The notes under the pieces: model-generated
What the model was told of the DNA's origin: nothing
Databases searched by the model: none
Seen by the model: only the letters and a program-made list of their open reading frames with translations
DNA from: Oscillospiraceae bacterium
GTDB taxonomy: Bacteria > Bacillota_A > Clostridia > Oscillospirales > Oscillospiraceae
Length of the DNA stretch: 27,121 nt
Direction of reading: 5' to 3'
Assembly (NCBI GenBank): GCA_017505505.1
Contig: JAFVPA010000023.1
Span: 1 to 27,121 of the forward strand
Translations under genes and position numbers: made by a program
Shown: one piece after another, positions 1-6,166 of the stretch
How the letters are laid out: each line of letters opens with the position of its first letter
Numbering within the stretch: the stretch's first letter is position 1

Positions 1-3
1 GGG

Positions 4-9
4 TATAAT
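4..9 (+). promoter_or_regulatory. Possible -10 box upstream of hprK
   Basis: A perfect TATAAT lies about 70 bases upstream of the hprK start. The matching -35 would fall outside the window, so this is only half a promoter. Confidence 0.35.
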
Positions 10-77
10 AGGAGCAAAACATCTGCCCCTGCCCGCCCGGCGGCATCCGTTATCCTTCCAGAAACGAGGTATGCACC

Positions 78-1016
78 ATGATCGATACATATTCCGTCCC
101 CCTGAAGACCCTTGTGGAAAAATTCCGTCTGGAGACCGCCTATGCCTCTACGGATTTTGATTCCATCCGCATTACCGTGGAGGATGTGGCCCGTCCGGGC
201 CTGCAGCTGGCCGGGTTCTTCGACCATTACGAGCCCATGCGCCTGCAGGTCATGGGCAATGTGGAGATGAGCTACATGGCCAAGCTCTCTCCTGCCAACC
301 GCAGTGCGATCTTCGACCGGCTCTTCTCCTATAAGTTCCCTGCCCTGCTCATTGCCCGGAACATTCAGCCCCATCCGGAAATGCTGACCATGGCAAAAAA
401 GCACAATATCACCATTCTTTTAAGCCCTCAGCCCACCAGCACCATCGTCTCCTCCATCATCACCTATCTGAAGGAGGCCCTGGCCCCCCGTGTCACCCGC
501 CACGGCGTTCTGGTAGAGGTCTACGGCGAGGGCATCCTGCTGATCGGTGACAGCGGCATCGGCAAAAGCGAGGCCGCCATCGAGCTGCTGAAGCGTGGCC
601 ACCGGCTCATTGCCGACGACGCGGTGGAGATCTGTAAGGTTTCCACCAACACCCTGGTGGGCACCGCTCCGGAGCTGATCCGCAACTACATCGAGCTTCG
701 GGGCATCGGCATCATCAACGTGGCGAAGCTCTACGGCATGGGTGCCGTTAAGCTGAATAATCAGATCGACCTGGTGGTGAACATCGTCCACTGGAACACC
801 CAGGAGGCCTACGACCGCTTAGGCCTGGAGGACCAGTATACGGAGATCCTGGGCGTCCAGGTGCCCATGTACACCATACCCATCACGCCCGGCCGTAACC
901 TGGCCGTGATTTTGGAAGTGGCCGCCATGAACAACCGCCAGAAGAAGATGGGCTACAATGCCGCCCTGGAATTTACGGAGCAGATCAATAAGCATTTTGA
1001 CGAAAGTTTGAAATAA
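78..1016 (+). CDS. hprK: HPr kinase/phosphorylase
   Basis: This is the bifunctional serine kinase/phosphorylase that modifies Ser46 of HPr and so controls carbon catabolite repression in Bacillota. At 312 aa it has the usual length. The C-terminal catalytic domain shows the P-loop GDSGIGKS at residues 157-164, preceded by the conserved RHGVLVEVYGEG stretch and followed by the family signature ELRGIGIINV at about 206-215. The N-terminal half matches the Hpr kinase N domain. The ATG at 78 follows GAGG at a normal distance. A pseudouridine synthase follows on the same strand after a short repeat, so the two may be cotranscribed, although a weak hairpin with a T-run lies between them. The sequence looks complete and intact. 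Confidence 0.95.
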   Translation: MIDTYSVPLKTLVEKFRLETAYASTDFDSIRITVEDVARPGLQLAGFFDHYEPMRLQVMGNVEMSYMAKLSPANRSAIFDRLFSYKFPALLIARNIQPHPEMLTMAKKHNITILLSPQPTSTIVSSIITYLKEALAPRVTRHGVLVEVYGEGILLIGDSGIGKSEAAIELLKRGHRLIADDAVEICKVSTNTLVGTAPELIRNYIELRGIGIINVAKLYGMGAVKLNNQIDLVVNIVHWNTQEAYDRLGLEDQYTEILGVQVPMYTIPITPGRNLAVILEVAAMNNRQKKMGYNAALEFTEQINKHFDESLK

Positions 1017-1017
1017 A

Positions 1018-1083
1018 TTGAAAATTAAGGTGTCCCTTCGGGACTTTTTAAATCATCGCCGAAGGCGATACCACAATTTTCAA
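1018..1083. repeat. 66-bp AT-rich inverted-repeat element with two inner hairpins
   Basis: TTGAAAATT at 1018-1026 is mirrored by AATTTTCAA at 1075-1083. Inside lie two small perfect hairpins, GTCCCTTCGGGAC (1032-1044) and ATCGCCGAAGGCGAT. The first is followed by five Ts and could act as a weak terminator for hprK. The element starts directly after the hprK stop codon. It is followed by low-complexity TTTTCAATT repeats up to about 1107. Confidence 0.55.
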
Positions 1084-1107
1084 CTTTCCATTTTCAATTT
1101 TCAATTA

Positions 1108-1125
1108 AAAACCTCTGGAGGTTTT
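1108..1125 (+). promoter_or_regulatory. Palindrome covering the ribosome binding site of the pseudouridine synthase
   Basis: AAAACCTCTGGAGGTTTT is a perfect palindrome that ends one base before the ATG at 1126. It contains the Shine-Dalgarno sequence GGAGG. If the RNA folds, the ribosome binding site is paired, so translation could depend on structure. This is inference from sequence only. Confidence 0.45.
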
Positions 1126-2091
1126 ATGAAAGAATTCACCATCGGTCCCAATGACGCGAACCAGCGGCTGGACCGGTTTTTGGCCAAGGCTGTGCCGCTG
1201 CTGCCGGCTTCCCTGGCCCAGAAATACATCCGTCTCAAGCGCATCAAATGCAACGGCAAGCGCATCGACCGGGACACCCGCCTAAACGCCGGGGATGTTT
1301 TGCAGCTGTACATCAACGACGAATTTTTTGACAAGCCCAGGGAGGATAACGCCTACCTGACGGTCGCCACACCGAAGCTGAACATCGTCTACGAGGACGA
1401 GCACATTCTGCTGGTGGACAAGCGCCCGGGCCTGGCCGTCCATCCCCACGACGGGGCGGAGTACGGCCGCACCCTCATCGACCACATCCAGTCCTACCTC
1501 TATCAGAAGCGGGAATGGCGTCCCCGGGAGGAAAACGCCTTCACTCCGGCGCTGTGCAACCGCATCGACCGGAACACCGGCGGCATCGTCATCGCCGCCA
1601 AGACCGCTGAAGCCCTGCGGGTCATGAATCAGAAGATCAAGGACCGGGAACTGGACAAGCGGTACTTAGCCATCGTAGAGGGCACGCCAAAGCCCCGTGA
1701 GGGCAGTCTGAAGGGCTACCTCTTCAAAGATGCCAAGAAAAACCGGGTCTTCGTCACCGACACCCCCCAGACAGGGGCCAAATCCTGCCAGACCAACTAC
1801 AAGACTCTGGTCTCCAAAAATGGTCTGTCCCTGGTAGAATGCGAGCTGATCACCGGCCGGACCCACCAGATCCGTGCCCAGTTTGCCCATGCGGGCCATC
1901 CTCTGCTGGGTGACGGCAAATACGGCAAGCTGGACAAGCGCTTCGACCGGAGCTACCAGGCCCTCTATTCCTACAAGCTGACCTTCACCTTCACCACCGA
2001 CGCAGAGGGCTTAGGCTACCTAAACGGCAAATCCTTCCAGGTGGACAAGGTAGACTTCGTGGAGGAATATTTCCCCGGCACCAGAATTTAA
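1126..2091 (+). CDS. RluA-family pseudouridine synthase
   Basis: Converts specific uridines of structured RNA (probably 23S rRNA) to pseudouridine. The 321-aa product has an N-terminal S4 RNA-binding domain (about residues 10-70, beginning NQRLDRFL) and an RluA catalytic domain. The catalytic aspartate lies in NRIDRNTGG (Asp148), and the conserved GRTHQIRAQFAHAGHPLLGD motif follows. I chose ATG 1126, preceded by GGAGG, over an upstream in-frame start at 1018. The extra 36 residues from 1018 would be translated repeat sequence. The catalytic motif has Asn where the family usually has His (HRLD), as in RluC/RluD-like relatives of Clostridia. Which of RluA, RluC or RluD it corresponds to cannot be told from the sequence alone. 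Confidence 0.9.
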   Translation: MKEFTIGPNDANQRLDRFLAKAVPLLPASLAQKYIRLKRIKCNGKRIDRDTRLNAGDVLQLYINDEFFDKPREDNAYLTVATPKLNIVYEDEHILLVDKRPGLAVHPHDGAEYGRTLIDHIQSYLYQKREWRPREENAFTPALCNRIDRNTGGIVIAAKTAEALRVMNQKIKDRELDKRYLAIVEGTPKPREGSLKGYLFKDAKKNRVFVTDTPQTGAKSCQTNYKTLVSKNGLSLVECELITGRTHQIRAQFAHAGHPLLGDGKYGKLDKRFDRSYQALYSYKLTFTFTTDAEGLGYLNGKSFQVDKVDFVEEYFPGTRI

Positions 2092-2094
2092 CCC

Positions 2095-2169
2095 GGCAAT
2101 CCCCTTCAAGTTTCCGTAAAAAGGGGTGGAGATTGCCACACCAGCGTGCGCGCTGGTTCGCAATGACAT
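2095..2169. repeat. Partial copy of the ATGTCATTGCGA inverted-repeat element
   Basis: The right half (2132-2169) reads ATTGCCACACCAG, then a hairpin, then TCGCAATGACAT. It matches the right half of the complete element at 4935-5039. The left part starts within the element at GGCAATCCCC, three bases after the stop codon of the pseudouridine synthase, so the outer left arm is missing. The arm has a perfect inner stem CCAGCG/CGCTGG at 2141-2156. Confidence 0.6.
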
Positions 2170-2199
2170 CAATCATTTGATACAAGGAGCGTTAACCCC

Positions 2200-2931
2200 A
2201 TGACCCTGTTCATTACCAGCTCCCCCTTTATCGACGGGGCGGAGCGTGCCATTTTAAGCAACCGCAACGAATTTGTAGACCGCATCCGCGCCGTTCTCCC
2301 CGACAATCCCCAGGTGCTCTTCGTGGCTTCCGACCCGGAGGACCACCGGGGCACCTGTGAATTCGCCGCCATCACCACCGCCGCCTTTGCGGAGGTTGGC
2401 ATCCATTTCGGCGGCTATCAGGTGCTGGATGGCACCACCGCCCACCGGGCCTACGGTATGGTCACCCACTGTGATTTTCTCGTCCTCTGCGGCGGCCATG
2501 TGCCCACCCAGAATGCTTTCTTCCGCCAGATCCGCCTGCGTCACAACCTGAAGCATTTTACCGGCACCGTCCTGGGCATCAGCGCCGGCTCCATGAACAT
2601 GGCAGAAACGGTCTACGTCCAGCCGGAAGAACCGGGAGAATCCGTCCCGGAATTTAACCGCTTCGCCCCCGGCCTGGGTCTGACCTGGGTGAACATCTGT
2701 CCCCATTATCAGAAGGTGAAGGACAATATTCTGGACGGCCTGCAGCTCTTCGAGGACATCACCTACACCGACAGCCGGGGCCGCCAGTTCTTCGCCCTGC
2801 CGGACAACAGCTATTTCTACCAGGATGCTGACGGCCTGCTCCTCTGTGGCGAGGCCTACCGCATCAAAGACGGCATCCTGGAGCTTCTGACGGTGGAGGA
2901 TGAGGTACTGGATATGGACGCGTTGGAATAA
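2200..2931 (+). CDS. Peptidase E-like protein (family S51, class I glutamine amidotransferase-like fold)
   Basis: The 243-aa product resembles dipeptidase E (family S51), a cytoplasmic serine peptidase acting on Asp-X dipeptides. The nucleophile elbow is GISAGSMNMAE, with Ser at the position expected for S51. A conserved glycine-rich stretch, FLVLCGGHVPTQNAFFR, precedes it, and PHYQ follows, where the family has its catalytic His. An AAGGAG site lies 10 bases before the ATG. It stands alone between two repeat regions. Its last 16 codons are found again 194 bases downstream as a fragment. Substrate specificity is not evident; some S51 homologues act on cyanophycin or other peptides. Confidence 0.8.
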   Translation: MTLFITSSPFIDGAERAILSNRNEFVDRIRAVLPDNPQVLFVASDPEDHRGTCEFAAITTAAFAEVGIHFGGYQVLDGTTAHRAYGMVTHCDFLVLCGGHVPTQNAFFRQIRLRHNLKHFTGTVLGISAGSMNMAETVYVQPEEPGESVPEFNRFAPGLGLTWVNICPHYQKVKDNILDGLQLFEDITYTDSRGRQFFALPDNSYFYQDADGLLLCGEAYRIKDGILELLTVEDEVLDMDALE

Positions 2932-2965
2932 CCTGCTCCGTCTGTTTTGTTACAATCAAACAACT

Positions 2966-3067
2966 GTAGGGCGGGGACCTGTCCCCGCCGGGCACTTGCA
3001 CCTACTGAGCGTCTGACTTACCGCTCAACCTTCGGTACTGCCCGGCGGAGGCAGATCTCCGCCCTAC
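2966..3067. repeat. REPIN-like palindromic element, copy 1
   Basis: This 102-bp element runs from GTAGGGCGG to CCGCCCTAC. Its two outer arms of about 29 bases are inverted copies of each other. Each arm is also a hairpin: GGCGGGGA/TCCCCGCC on the left and GGCGGAG/CTCCGCC on the right. The stems differ between arms but each stays paired. The arms start with the tetranucleotide GTAG on the strand that reads into the element. Confidence 0.8.
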
Positions 3068-3077
3068 ATTGTATTCG

Positions 3078-3125
3078 CTGCTGACCATTGAGGACGAGGT
3101 GCTGGATATGGACGCGTTGGAATAA
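3078..3125 (+). pseudogene. Fragment of a peptidase E-like gene (last 16 codons)
   Basis: Reads LLTIEDEVLDMDALE followed by a stop. It is the same as the end of the intact gene at 2200-2931 except for one Val-to-Ile change. Several third-position changes relative to the intact copy are silent, which suggests the fragment came from a homologue that evolved under coding constraint, not from a fresh copy of its neighbour. No start codon or upstream coding sequence remains. Confidence 0.65.
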
Positions 3126-3159
3126 CCTGCTCCGTCTATTGGATTACAATCAAACAACT

Positions 3160-3261
3160 GTAGGGCGGGGACCTGTTCCCGCCGGGCACTTGCACCTACT
3201 GAGCGTCTGACTTACCGCTCAATCTTCGGTACTGCCCGGCGGAGGCAGATCTCCGCCCTAC
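3160..3261. repeat. REPIN-like palindromic element, copy 2
   Basis: A near-identical copy of the element at 2966-3067 with two base changes. One, C to T at 3177, turns a G-C pair of the left hairpin into a G-T pair. Its right end overlaps the 3' end of the convergent YbaK-type gene: the TAG stop codon (3258-3260, minus strand) lies inside the terminal GTAG. Confidence 0.8.
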
Positions 3262-3743
3262 ACGGTTTCTAATGATTGCCACCCCTTGCACACGTCTACC
3301 CATGCGGTGAAGCCTGAGTAGCGTTCCATCTCGGGGATGGTCAGCTCGATGGCGGAATTGCTGCTGCCTGCCGCCGGGAAGACCGTTTCGAAGCGCTTCA
3401 TGGATTCGTCCAGATAGACCTCCACTCCCTCGTTGACGGCAAAGGGACACACACCGCCCACGGCGTGACCGATCATTGCGGCGGCTTCCTCATGGGACAG
3501 CATCCTGGCCTTGGCACCGAACCGGGCCTTGTACTTGGCATTGTCCACCTTGGCATCCCCCGCGGCGCAGATCAGAATGGCCCTGCCGCCAACGTTAAAT
3601 GACAGGGTCTTAACAATGCGGCACCCCTCGCAGTTCAGGGCCTTCGCCGCCAGCTCCACTGTGGCACTGGACACGGGAAATTCCAGAATCCTTTCTTCCA
3701 TGCCAAAGGTTGCAAAGTATGCTCTTACTTTTTCAATAGACAT
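3258..3743 (-). CDS. YbaK/ProX-type aminoacyl-tRNA deacylase
   Basis: Single-domain YbaK family protein of 161 aa, the usual length. Members hydrolyse mischarged tRNAs, for example Cys- or Ala-tRNA(Pro). Recognisable parts are CRIVKTLSFNVGGRAILICAAGD with the conserved lysine of the active-site pocket, the helix KYKARFG, and GHAVGGVCPFAV, the conserved glycine-rich segment. The ATG at 3743 follows GGGGGAAA. The stop codon is supplied by the edge of a palindromic repeat, so the last residues may not be the original ones, though the domain is complete. The closest function (prolyl-tRNA editing) is assigned by family only. Confidence 0.85.
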   Translation of the reverse strand: MSIEKVRAYFATFGMEERILEFPVSSATVELAAKALNCEGCRIVKTLSFNVGGRAILICAAGDAKVDNAKYKARFGAKARMLSHEEAAAMIGHAVGGVCPFAVNEGVEVYLDESMKRFETVFPAAGSSNSAIELTIPEMERYSGFTAWVDVCKGWQSLETV

Positions 3744-3829
3744 ATGATTTCCCCCGAAAATTCATTGACAACCGGAAACTTCTTCGATATGTTATAGATG
3801 TGATTCACGATTTCAACAGGCAATCCTCT

Positions 3830-3908
3830 GTAGGGCGGCTTGCCCTCAAGCCGCCGCCAGCCATTCTGCCGTTCCATTTCCCGGCGGGCTGAGGGCAGCC
3901 CGCCCTAC
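3830..3908. repeat. REPIN-like palindromic element, short type
   Basis: A 79-bp element from GTAGGGCGG to CCGCCCTAC, between the divergent YbaK and dehydrogenase genes. Each arm is a perfect hairpin: CGGCTTG-CCCT-CAAGCCG on the left and CGGGCTG-AGGG-CAGCCCG on the right. The two arms are inverted copies that differ by paired substitutions preserving both stems. The promoter of the dehydrogenase must lie within or before this element. Confidence 0.8.
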
Positions 3909-3945
3909 CGACAAATCCGCAATGCAGCAACAAAGGAGGTCACTT

Positions 3946-4917
3946 ATGTCCTACAACATCGCCGTGGTGGGCACGGCCTTTGAAGACAAGCATATCGCAA
4001 AGATCCGGGACACCGCCAAAGCCAACGGCTGCACCGCTGCTTTCTTCCCCAATCACACAGACGCTTCCGCCCATATGCAGAACACCCACATCATCTTCGG
4101 CCCGGCGGATGCCAGTTCTCCCCTGTCTGCCAAGGCCGCACCGGACCTGAAATGGTTTTCCAGCTACTTTGCAGGGGTAGACCCCTTACTGAAGGACGGG
4201 GTTTTGAAGGACGATGTGCTCCTCACCAATGGCTCCGGCGCCTACGGTGTCACCATCGCCGAGCATCTGACCATGGTGACCCTGATGCTCCTGCGGCGGA
4301 ACATGGAATACCGGCAGCTTGTGGTCGATAAAGTGTTCCGCAACGACTTAAAGATCCGCTCCATTTACGGCTCCACCATCGTCATCTGCGGCACCGGCGA
4401 CATCGGCAGCAAGTTCGCCCAGCGGCTGCGGCCCTTCTGCCCCGCTAAGATCATCGGCGTGAACCGGACCGGCCGGACAGCAAAGGGGTTTGACGAAATT
4501 TATCCCATTGAACAGCTGGATAAGGTCCTCCCCCTGGCAGATATCTTCGTTCTGACCCTGCCGGGAACCCCCCAGACCAACGGTCTGATCACGAAGGAGC
4601 GTCTGGAGCTGATGCAGGAGTCCGCTTACCTCATCAACATCGGCCGTGGCAACTGCCTGGACCAGGATGCTCTGATCGAAGCCCTCAACGAAGGAAAACT
4701 GGCAGGCGCCGCCCTGGATGTGTTCCGCACCGAGCCCATCCCCCAGGAGGACCCGGTCTGGAATACCCCCAACCTTCTGGTGACCCCCCACTGCTCCGGC
4801 CAGATGACCCTGGCCTACACCCGGGATACCCTGGTGGACCTGTTCTGCGAGAATCTGACCCGCTTCTGCAGCGGACAGCCCCTGCGTCACGTCATCGACC
4901 GGGCCCAGGCTTATTAA
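3946..4917 (+). CDS. NAD(P)-dependent D-2-hydroxyacid dehydrogenase
   Basis: Member of the D-isomer-specific 2-hydroxyacid dehydrogenase family, which reduces 2-keto acids to D-2-hydroxy acids or the reverse in the cytoplasm. The 323-aa product has the split catalytic domain and a Rossmann domain with GTGDIG at 149-154. The catalytic triad is visible: Arg234 in NIGRGN, Glu263 in FRTEPIP and His282 in TPHCSG. The ATG at 3946 follows AAAGGAGG, so I prefer it to the in-frame ATG at 3922. The gene stands alone between two palindromic repeats. The substrate (glycerate, lactate, a branched keto acid or other) cannot be told from the sequence. Confidence 0.88.
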   Translation: MSYNIAVVGTAFEDKHIAKIRDTAKANGCTAAFFPNHTDASAHMQNTHIIFGPADASSPLSAKAAPDLKWFSSYFAGVDPLLKDGVLKDDVLLTNGSGAYGVTIAEHLTMVTLMLLRRNMEYRQLVVDKVFRNDLKIRSIYGSTIVICGTGDIGSKFAQRLRPFCPAKIIGVNRTGRTAKGFDEIYPIEQLDKVLPLADIFVLTLPGTPQTNGLITKERLELMQESAYLINIGRGNCLDQDALIEALNEGKLAGAALDVFRTEPIPQEDPVWNTPNLLVTPHCSGQMTLAYTRDTLVDLFCENLTRFCSGQPLRHVIDRAQAY

Positions 4918-4934
4918 AATAAAAAGATAAAACG

Positions 4935-5039
4935 ATGTCATTGCGAACCAGTCCTCAGACTGGTGTGGCAATCTCCCCCGGTTTTCGGAAAGGTCAGGGG
5001 TATTGCCACACCATCGCGCACGCCGGCTCGCAATGACAT
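4935..5039. repeat. 105-bp inverted-repeat element (ATGTCATTGCGA type)
   Basis: The ends are a perfect 12-bp inverted repeat, ATGTCATTGCGA and TCGCAATGACAT. Each half is an internal hairpin with ATTGC/GCAAT at the base, and the left one has CCAGTC/GACTGG inside. The element lies between two convergent genes, so it may also serve as a transcription end. A partial copy lies at 2095-2169. It carries no open reading frame and resembles a miniature, non-autonomous element. Confidence 0.75.
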
Positions 5040-5053
5040 TTTCTTTTTTCCGT

Positions 5054-6166
5054 TTACAGCAGTTCCATCAGCGCATCCGCATACTGTTCCGCCGTTGCGG
5101 CAGTGCCGTCGGACTTGACCTCCACGGTGCAGTCTTCCATAGCCTTTTCCAGCTTGGCAGCGGCCTCGGCCCGGCAGATGTGGCGCAGCAGCATGGCAGC
5201 GGCCTTAATGATGGAGGCAGGGTTTGCATATTCGCCCATGCCCCGCTCGATCATCCGGGGGGCAGAGCCGTGGATGGCCTCGAACATGGCGTACTTGTCG
5301 CCGATGTTGGCGGAGCCGGCCGTGCCCACGCCGCCCTGGATCTGGGCAGCCTCGTCGGTGATGATATCGCCGTAGAGGTTGGGCAGCAGCACCACCTGGA
5401 ACTTCTCCCGGAGAGGTTCCTTAATGAGGTTTGCGGTCATGATATCGATGTAGTAATCCTCGACTTCAATGCCGGGGTAGTCCTTGGCAACCTCATGGGC
5501 GATGGCGGTGAACTTGCCGTCGGTCTTCTTCATGATGTTGGCCTTGGTGACGATGGAAACATGGGTCTTGCCGTTATTCTTGGCATACTCGAAAGCAGCT
5601 CGGGCGATACGGCGGGTACCCTTGTCAGTAGTGACCTTGAAATCCACAGCCAGACCGGGCAGTTCGATGCCCCGGCTGCCCAGAACATACTCGCCCTCGG
5701 TATTCTCCCGGTAGAACATCCAGTCGATATTCTTCTCAGGGATGCAAACGGGACGGCAGTTGGCATACAGGTCCAGCTCCCGGCGCATGGAAACGTTGGC
5801 AGACTCCATGGTGCCGCCGTGGGGGGTGGTGGTGGGACCCTTCAGCAGCACGTCGCAAGCCTTGATCTGGGTCAGAACGTCCTCTGGAATAGGCTTGCCG
5901 CAGGCCATCCGGTTCTCGATGGTCAGACCCTCGATATATTTGATAACGATGGAACCGGCAGCGATTTCTTCGCAGAGCAGCTTTTCCAGCACCCGCTTCG
6001 CCTGCTTGGTGATGATGGGGCCGATACCGTCGCCGTCGATGACACCGATGGTGACGACTTCTTTCGTGGAGAAGTCCGTCTTTTCTTCCTTCATACCGGC
6101 GATCCGGTCCAGCTGCTCTTCCAGCAGCTTCATAAAGGCCCCACAGGCCTTGGTCACTTCAAACAT
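5054..6166 (-). CDS. Isocitrate dehydrogenase-like (isocitrate/isopropylmalate dehydrogenase family)
   Basis: Oxidatively decarboxylates isocitrate to 2-oxoglutarate. The 370-aa product has VIDGDGIGP near residue 43, the substrate-binding block ESANVSMRRELDLYANCRP, the FYRENTEGEY motif that favours isocitrate over isopropylmalate, NLYGDIITDEAAQ for metal binding, and HGSAPR...ANPAS in the cofactor region. It is last in the operon and its ATG overlaps the aconitase stop by one base (TAATG), with AAGGAGG just upstream, so translation is coupled. A short N-terminal extension of about 37 residues precedes the usual first strand. The cofactor is not settled: the segment that sets NAD or NADP preference does not match either textbook pattern. 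An isopropylmalate dehydrogenase is possible on family grounds but does not fit the neighbours. Confidence 0.85.
   Translation of the reverse strand: MFEVTKACGAFMKLLEEQLDRIAGMKEEKTDFSTKEVVTIGVIDGDGIGPIITKQAKRVLEKLLCEEIAAGSIVIKYIEGLTIENRMACGKPIPEDVLTQIKACDVLLKGPTTTPHGGTMESANVSMRRELDLYANCRPVCIPEKNIDWMFYRENTEGEYVLGSRGIELPGLAVDFKVTTDKGTRRIARAAFEYAKNNGKTHVSIVTKANIMKKTDGKFTAIAHEVAKDYPGIEVEDYYIDIMTANLIKEPLREKFQVVLLPNLYGDIITDEAAQIQGGVGTAGSANIGDKYAMFEAIHGSAPRMIERGMGEYANPASIIKAAAMLLRHICRAEAAAKLEKAMEDCTVEVKSDGTAATAEQYADALMELL

Larger units (their letters stand above)
2884..3261. repeat. Tandem duplication, period 194 bp
   Basis: Bases 2884-3067 recur at 3078-3261 with a constant offset of 194. Each unit contains the last 16 codons of the peptidase E-like gene, a short spacer and one GTAG-bounded palindromic element. 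The palindromic elements differ at only two positions (2983/3177 and 3029/3223). The coding tails differ at several positions in their first 30 bases and not at all in the last 18. Confidence 0.85.

Noticed and set aside
1018..1125. Longer N terminus for the pseudouridine synthase
   Set aside because: The extra residues would be translated from the inverted-repeat element and TTTTCAATT strings, and a GGAGG-preceded ATG is at 1126.
2966..3261. CRISPR-like or attachment-site repeats
   Set aside because: The repeats are two tandem copies with inverted-arm structure and no regular spacers, cas genes or integrase; palindromic elements explain them better.
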